Origin: Anaeromyxobacter paludicola
GTDB taxonomy: Bacteria; Myxococcota; Myxococcia; Myxococcales; Anaeromyxobacteraceae
DNA: 64,000 nt
Direction: 5' to 3'
Assembly: GCF_023169965.1 (NCBI RefSeq)
Contig: NZ_AP025592.1
Span: forward strand, 4,216,001 to 4,280,000
The notes below the pieces were generated by a model. The model did not search any database and had not been told where the DNA came from. It saw nothing but the letters and a program-made list of their open reading frames with translations. Of this stretch, positions 60,795-64,000 are shown piece after piece; position 1 is the stretch's first letter; every line of letters begins with the position of its first letter. Both the position numbers and the translations under genes were made by a program.

Positions 60795-61715
60795 TCAAGC
60801 GCCCGGGACGAACGGCTTGCCCAGCGACGCGGGCATGTTCAGCCGGATCCAGAGCGGGTTCCGCGAGATGAGGACCAGCACCACCACCGTGGAGAGGTAG
60901 GGGAGCATGGCCATGAACTGCGCCGGGAGCTGCACGCCCCCGGCCTGGAGGTGCAGCTGCAGCATGGTGACGCCGCCGAACAGGTAGGCGCCGAGGAGCA
61001 CGCGGGCCGGTCGCCAGGTGGCGAAGACGGTGAGCGCGAGGGCGATCCAGCCGCGCCCCGCCACCATCCCCTCCACCCAGAGCGGCGTGTAGACCACCGA
61101 GAGGTAGGCGCCGGCCACGCCGCAGAGGGCGCCGCCCAGCACCACCGCCGCGAGCCGGATGCGCCGCACCGGATACCCGAGCGCGTGCGCCGAGACCGGC
61201 GACTCCCCGACGGCGCGGACCACGAGCCCGAGCCGCGTCCGGTAGTAGACGAGGGCCATCGCCCCCGCGAGCGCGATGGCCAGGTAGACCATGGGGTGCT
61301 GCCGGAAGAGCGCCGGGCCGACGAAGGGGAGGTCGGCGAGGAGCGGCACCCCGTGCCGCGAGCCGGTCTGGAGCTGACGGCCCACGAGCGGGATCCCGGC
61401 GAAGGCGGAGAGGCCCGAGCCGAAGAGGCTCACCGCGAGCCCGGTGGCGTACTGGTTGGTGTTGAGCCAGATGACGAGCCAGCCGAGCACGAGCGACAGC
61501 GCGGCGCCGGCGAGGGCGCCGGCCCCGAAGCCGAGCCACTCGCTCCCGGTGTGGAGGGCGACGGCGAACCCGCTCACCGCCGAGACCAGCATGAGCCCCT
61601 CGGCGCCCAGGTTGATCACGCCCACCCGCTCGTTGACGAGCAGGCCGAGACCGGCGATGGCGAGCGGGGTGCCGGCGCTGAGCGTCGCGGCGACGAGCAG
61701 GTCGAGGCCGTTCAC
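60795..61715 (-). CDS. ABC transporter permease, nucleoside/simple-sugar type (second permease)
   Basis: The 306-residue polytopic protein resembles YufQ/NupC-type permeases: ERVGVINLGAEGLMLVSAVSGF near the start, AALSLVLGWLVIWLNTNQYATGLAVSLFG and the EAA-like region GLVVRAVGESPVSAHALGY. It pairs with the upstream permease to form the import channel for the BMP protein. It starts with GTG overlapping the upstream stop (GTGA). Confidence 0.9.
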   Translation of the reverse strand: MNGLDLLVAATLSAGTPLAIAGLGLLVNERVGVINLGAEGLMLVSAVSGFAVALHTGSEWLGFGAGALAGAALSLVLGWLVIWLNTNQYATGLAVSLFGSGLSAFAGIPLVGRQLQTGSRHGVPLLADLPFVGPALFRQHPMVYLAIALAGAMALVYYRTRLGLVVRAVGESPVSAHALGYPVRRIRLAAVVLGGALCGVAGAYLSVVYTPLWVEGMVAGRGWIALALTVFATWRPARVLLGAYLFGGVTMLQLHLQAGGVQLPAQFMAMLPYLSTVVVLVLISRNPLWIRLNMPASLGKPFVPGA

Positions 61716-62785
61716 GGGGACCTCCGGAGGCGGGGGCGCCAGTGGACGAGGGCGTCGCAGGCGAGGAGCGAGAGCAGCAGCACGCCCTGGAACACGCCCG
61801 CCAGCGCCGAGGGGAGCCCCACCCGCGACTGGGCCAGCTCGCCGCCGATGAGGAAGGTGGAGAGGAGCAGGCTCGAGAGGATGCAGCCGAGCGGGTGGAG
61901 CCGCCCGACGAAGGCCACGATGATGGCGGTGAACCCGTAGCCCATCGAGACGTGGGGGGTGAGCTGGCCCATGGGGCCGGTCACCTCGAGCGCCCCCGCC
62001 ACGCCGGCGAGCCCGCCGGAGACGAGGAGGGTGGTCCAGATGGCCGCGCGGGAGGAGAAGCCGGCGTAGCGCGCCGCGAGCGGCGCCGGCCCGCCCACCT
62101 GCAGCTGCATGCCGCGGTAGGTGCGGAACATGAACAGCCACATCGCCACCGCCGCCACGAGCGACAGCGGGAAGCCGGCGTTGACGCGCATGCCGCGGAA
62201 CAGCCGCGGGATCTCGGTCGCGGCGGCGAACTGCACGGTCTGCGGGAAGTTGAAGCCGTGCGGGTCCTTCCACGGGCCGAACACCAGCCAGGAGAGGAAG
62301 AGGTTCGCCACGTAGACCAGCATGAGGCTGACCAGGATCTCGTTGGCGTGGAAGCGGTCGCGCAGGAGCGCCACGATGGCCGCCCACGCGGCGCCGCCGA
62401 GCGCGCCCGCGAGGAGGGCGACGGGCAGGAAGGCCCACGGGCTCACGGTGGTCCCGGCGTTGGTGGCGAGGAGCGCGACGCCGCCGGCGGTGATGCCGCC
62501 GAGCAGGAACTGCCCCTCGGCGCCGATGTTCCAGATGTTGGAGCGGAAGCAGAGCGCGAGCCCGAGCGAGCAGAGCACGAGCGGCGTCGCCTTGAGGGCC
62601 AGCTCGGCGAGGGCGCGGGGGCCGTCGAAGGGATCGACGAGGAAGACCGCCAGCGCGCGGCCCGGGTCCTTCCCGAGGGCGTAGAAGATGCCGCCGCCGA
62701 TCGCCACCGTGAGCGCGAGCGCGATCACCGGCGAGAGCAGGCCCATGAGCGCGGACGGGGAGGGGCGGGACTCGAAGCGGATCAC
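61712..62785 (-). CDS. ABC transporter permease, nucleoside/simple-sugar type (first permease)
   Basis: The 357-residue protein has about ten membrane segments and resembles YufP: LKATPLVLCSLGLALCFRSNIWNIGAEGQFLLGG, NEILVSLMLVYVANLFLSWLV and PLGCILSSLLLSTFLIGGEL. It forms the other half of the nucleoside import channel. The GTG start at 62785 is taken because it overlaps the ATPase stop (GTGA) and precedes IRFESRPSPSALMG. An upstream in-frame start would overlap the ATPase more deeply. Confidence 0.88.
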   Translation of the reverse strand: MIRFESRPSPSALMGLLSPVIALALTVAIGGGIFYALGKDPGRALAVFLVDPFDGPRALAELALKATPLVLCSLGLALCFRSNIWNIGAEGQFLLGGITAGGVALLATNAGTTVSPWAFLPVALLAGALGGAAWAAIVALLRDRFHANEILVSLMLVYVANLFLSWLVFGPWKDPHGFNFPQTVQFAAATEIPRLFRGMRVNAGFPLSLVAAVAMWLFMFRTYRGMQLQVGGPAPLAARYAGFSSRAAIWTTLLVSGGLAGVAGALEVTGPMGQLTPHVSMGYGFTAIIVAFVGRLHPLGCILSSLLLSTFLIGGELAQSRVGLPSALAGVFQGVLLLSLLACDALVHWRPRLRRSP

Positions 62786-64000
62786 CGGTGGGCCCCCGTG
62801 GTGCCCTGCGCCGGCTGGCCGGGCTCGGGCCAGAGGCCGCTCATCCACTCTCCCACGAGCTCCACGGTGGCGTCCTCGGTGGGGATGGAGGGCGAGAGGC
62901 GGCCGCGCGCGATCACGTGCAGCCGGTCGGTCATGGCGAAGAGCTCGTCGAGCTCCTCCGAGACCACCAGCAGCGCGCAGCCCTTGTCGCGCAGCGCGAT
63001 GAGCTCGCCCCGGATCTGGGCGGCGGCGCCCACGTCCACGCCCCAGGTCGGCTGGGCCACGATGAGCACCTTGGGCAGCGCGTCGAGCTCGCGGCCGACG
63101 ATGTACTTCTGGAGGTTCCCGCCGGAGAGGCTGCGCGCCACCGCGCCCGGCCCGGCCGCCTTCACCCGGTAGCGGTCGAGGATGGCCGCCGCCTGGTTGC
63201 GCAGGAAGCCGCGGTCGATCCAGCCGAGCTTGCCGAGCGCCTCGTGGCGGGTCAGGAGCAGGTTGGCGGCGAGCGAGAGCCCCGGCACCGCGCCGCGCCC
63301 GAGCCGCTCCTCGGGGACGAAGTGGAGCCCGAGCCGCCGCCGGTGCCCGGCGCCCATGTGGCCGATGCCGTTCCCGAAGAGCTGCACGGCGCCGGTGTCG
63401 GCGCGCGGGTCCTCGCCGGAGAGCGCCGCGAGGAGCTCCTGCTGCCCGTTCCCGGACACGCCGGCGATGCCGACGATCTCGCCGCCGCGCACGTCGAGCG
63501 ACACGTGCCTCAGGTCCACGCCGAAGCGGTCCACCTTGGGGAGCGAGAGGTCCCGGACCCGGAGCGCCAGCTCGCCGATGACCGGCGCCTTGCGCTGCAG
63601 CTTGGGCGGCTCGGCGCCGATCATGAGCCGCGACAGGCTGGCGGTGGTCTCCCGCGCCGGGTCGCAGGTCCCGGCCACCTTGCCGCCGCGCAGCACCGTG
63701 CAGGCGTGGCAGAGGGCGCGGATCTCGTCGAGCTTGTGGCTGATGTAGAGGATCGAGCAGCCGGTCGCGGCGAGCTTGCGCAGGGTGACGAAGAGCTTCT
63801 CGACCGCCTGCGGCGTGAGCACCGAGGTCGGCTCGTCGAGGATGAGCAGCCTCGGCTCCGTCAGCAGCGCCCGCACGATCTCCACCCGCTGCCGCTCGCC
63901 GACCGAGAGGGTGTGGACCGGCCGCTCCGGCTCGATCTCGATCCCGTACTCGGCGGCCTTGCGCCGGATGCCGGCCTCCACGTCCTTGAGCCGGGTGCGC
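62782..64000 (-). CDS. ABC transporter ATPase with two nucleotide-binding domains (sugar/nucleoside type), N-terminus beyond the window
   Basis: At least 405 residues are visible. The gene continues past the right edge, so the first Walker A is missing. The first domain shows its signature LSVGERQRVEIVRAL and Walker B LLILDEPTSVL. The second shows a Walker A-like GVSGNGQQELLAAL (degenerate, GNGQQ) and LSGGNLQKYIVGREL followed by VLIVAQPTWGVD. The Q-P in place of D-E-P is typical of the second domain in the RbsA/YufO group. It powers the BMP nucleoside importer. It overlaps the downstream permease (GTGA). Confidence 0.9.
   Translation of the reverse strand, partial: RTRLKDVEAGIRRKAAEYGIEIEPERPVHTLSVGERQRVEIVRALLTEPRLLILDEPTSVLTPQAVEKLFVTLRKLAATGCSILYISHKLDEIRALCHACTVLRGGKVAGTCDPARETTASLSRLMIGAEPPKLQRKAPVIGELALRVRDLSLPKVDRFGVDLRHVSLDVRGGEIVGIAGVSGNGQQELLAALSGEDPRADTGAVQLFGNGIGHMGAGHRRRLGLHFVPEERLGRGAVPGLSLAANLLLTRHEALGKLGWIDRGFLRNQAAAILDRYRVKAAGPGAVARSLSGGNLQKYIVGRELDALPKVLIVAQPTWGVDVGAAAQIRGELIALRDKGCALLVVSEELDELFAMTDRLHVIARGRLSPSIPTEDATVELVGEWMSGLWPEPGQPAQGTTGAHR

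Overview
The window is very GC-rich (roughly 70% or more by eye) and densely coding. Every stretch without a gene is under 300 bases. Gene content points to a Gram-negative deltaproteobacterium/myxobacterium of the Anaeromyxobacter kind: multihaem c-type cytochromes of the CxxCH/CxxxxCH type, BamD, a YejM-like envelope protein, PilT ATPases, a selenocysteine-encoded SelD and GTG/TTG starts. The organism is an inference from gene content. No prophage, insertion sequence or CRISPR array was seen.

Layout. 1-12.8 kb is mixed metabolism: a LysR fragment, tdh-kbl (threonine to glycine + acetyl-CoA), an ArfB-like rescue factor, a HAD phosphatase, an AI-2E transporter, DUF488, a DUF3516-type helicase, an acetoacetate decarboxylase relative, a DMT exporter and a cysteine-rich PAS histidine kinase. 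12.9-18.5 kb holds a B12-type radical SAM enzyme, a PilT paralogue with a duplicated N-terminal domain, an internally duplicated unknown protein, a truncated chemoreceptor-like protein, a lipoprotein and a GST. 18.6-24.6 kb holds FKBP and acetyl-CoA synthetase on the minus strand, then ldcA, a serine hydrolase and mpl, a murein-recycling set. 24.6-28.3 kb is an array of hairpins followed by a three-gene porin-cytochrome operon (9-haem lipoprotein, beta-barrel, 12-haem lipoprotein). 28.5-41.5 kb holds TlpA, an HDAC-family fusion, suhB, a repeat-riddled M23 peptidase, a Rep/UvrD helicase, rplM-rpsI, pilT, recX and a choline/betaine-type ABC importer. 41.5-48.2 kb holds a metallothionein-like protein, an MFS exporter, bamD, selD (with an in-frame UGA), an amidase, rph and rdgB.

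48.2-57.3 kb starts with six tRNA genes. Then comes a proteostasis block: an SspB-like ClpXP adaptor (opposite strand), tig, clpP, clpX, a YejM/PbgA-like envelope protein and lon. 57.3-64 kb holds an RsmJ-like methyltransferase, a ribbon-helix-helix protein translationally coupled to nadA, and a BMP-type nucleoside ABC importer whose ATPase runs off the right edge.

Expression signals. Three promoters look like TTGACA-N17-TAGnnn (rplM and two in the tRNA cluster). In addition, at least eleven genes carry a TAnnnT hexamer only 6-10 bases upstream of the start codon and most show no Shine-Dalgarno sequence, which suggests widespread leaderless transcription. Tight ATGA/GTGA/TGATG overlaps mark operons. 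Strong intrinsic terminators close the cytochrome operon, acs-FKBP, rplM-rpsI, the tRNA cluster and the BMP operon.
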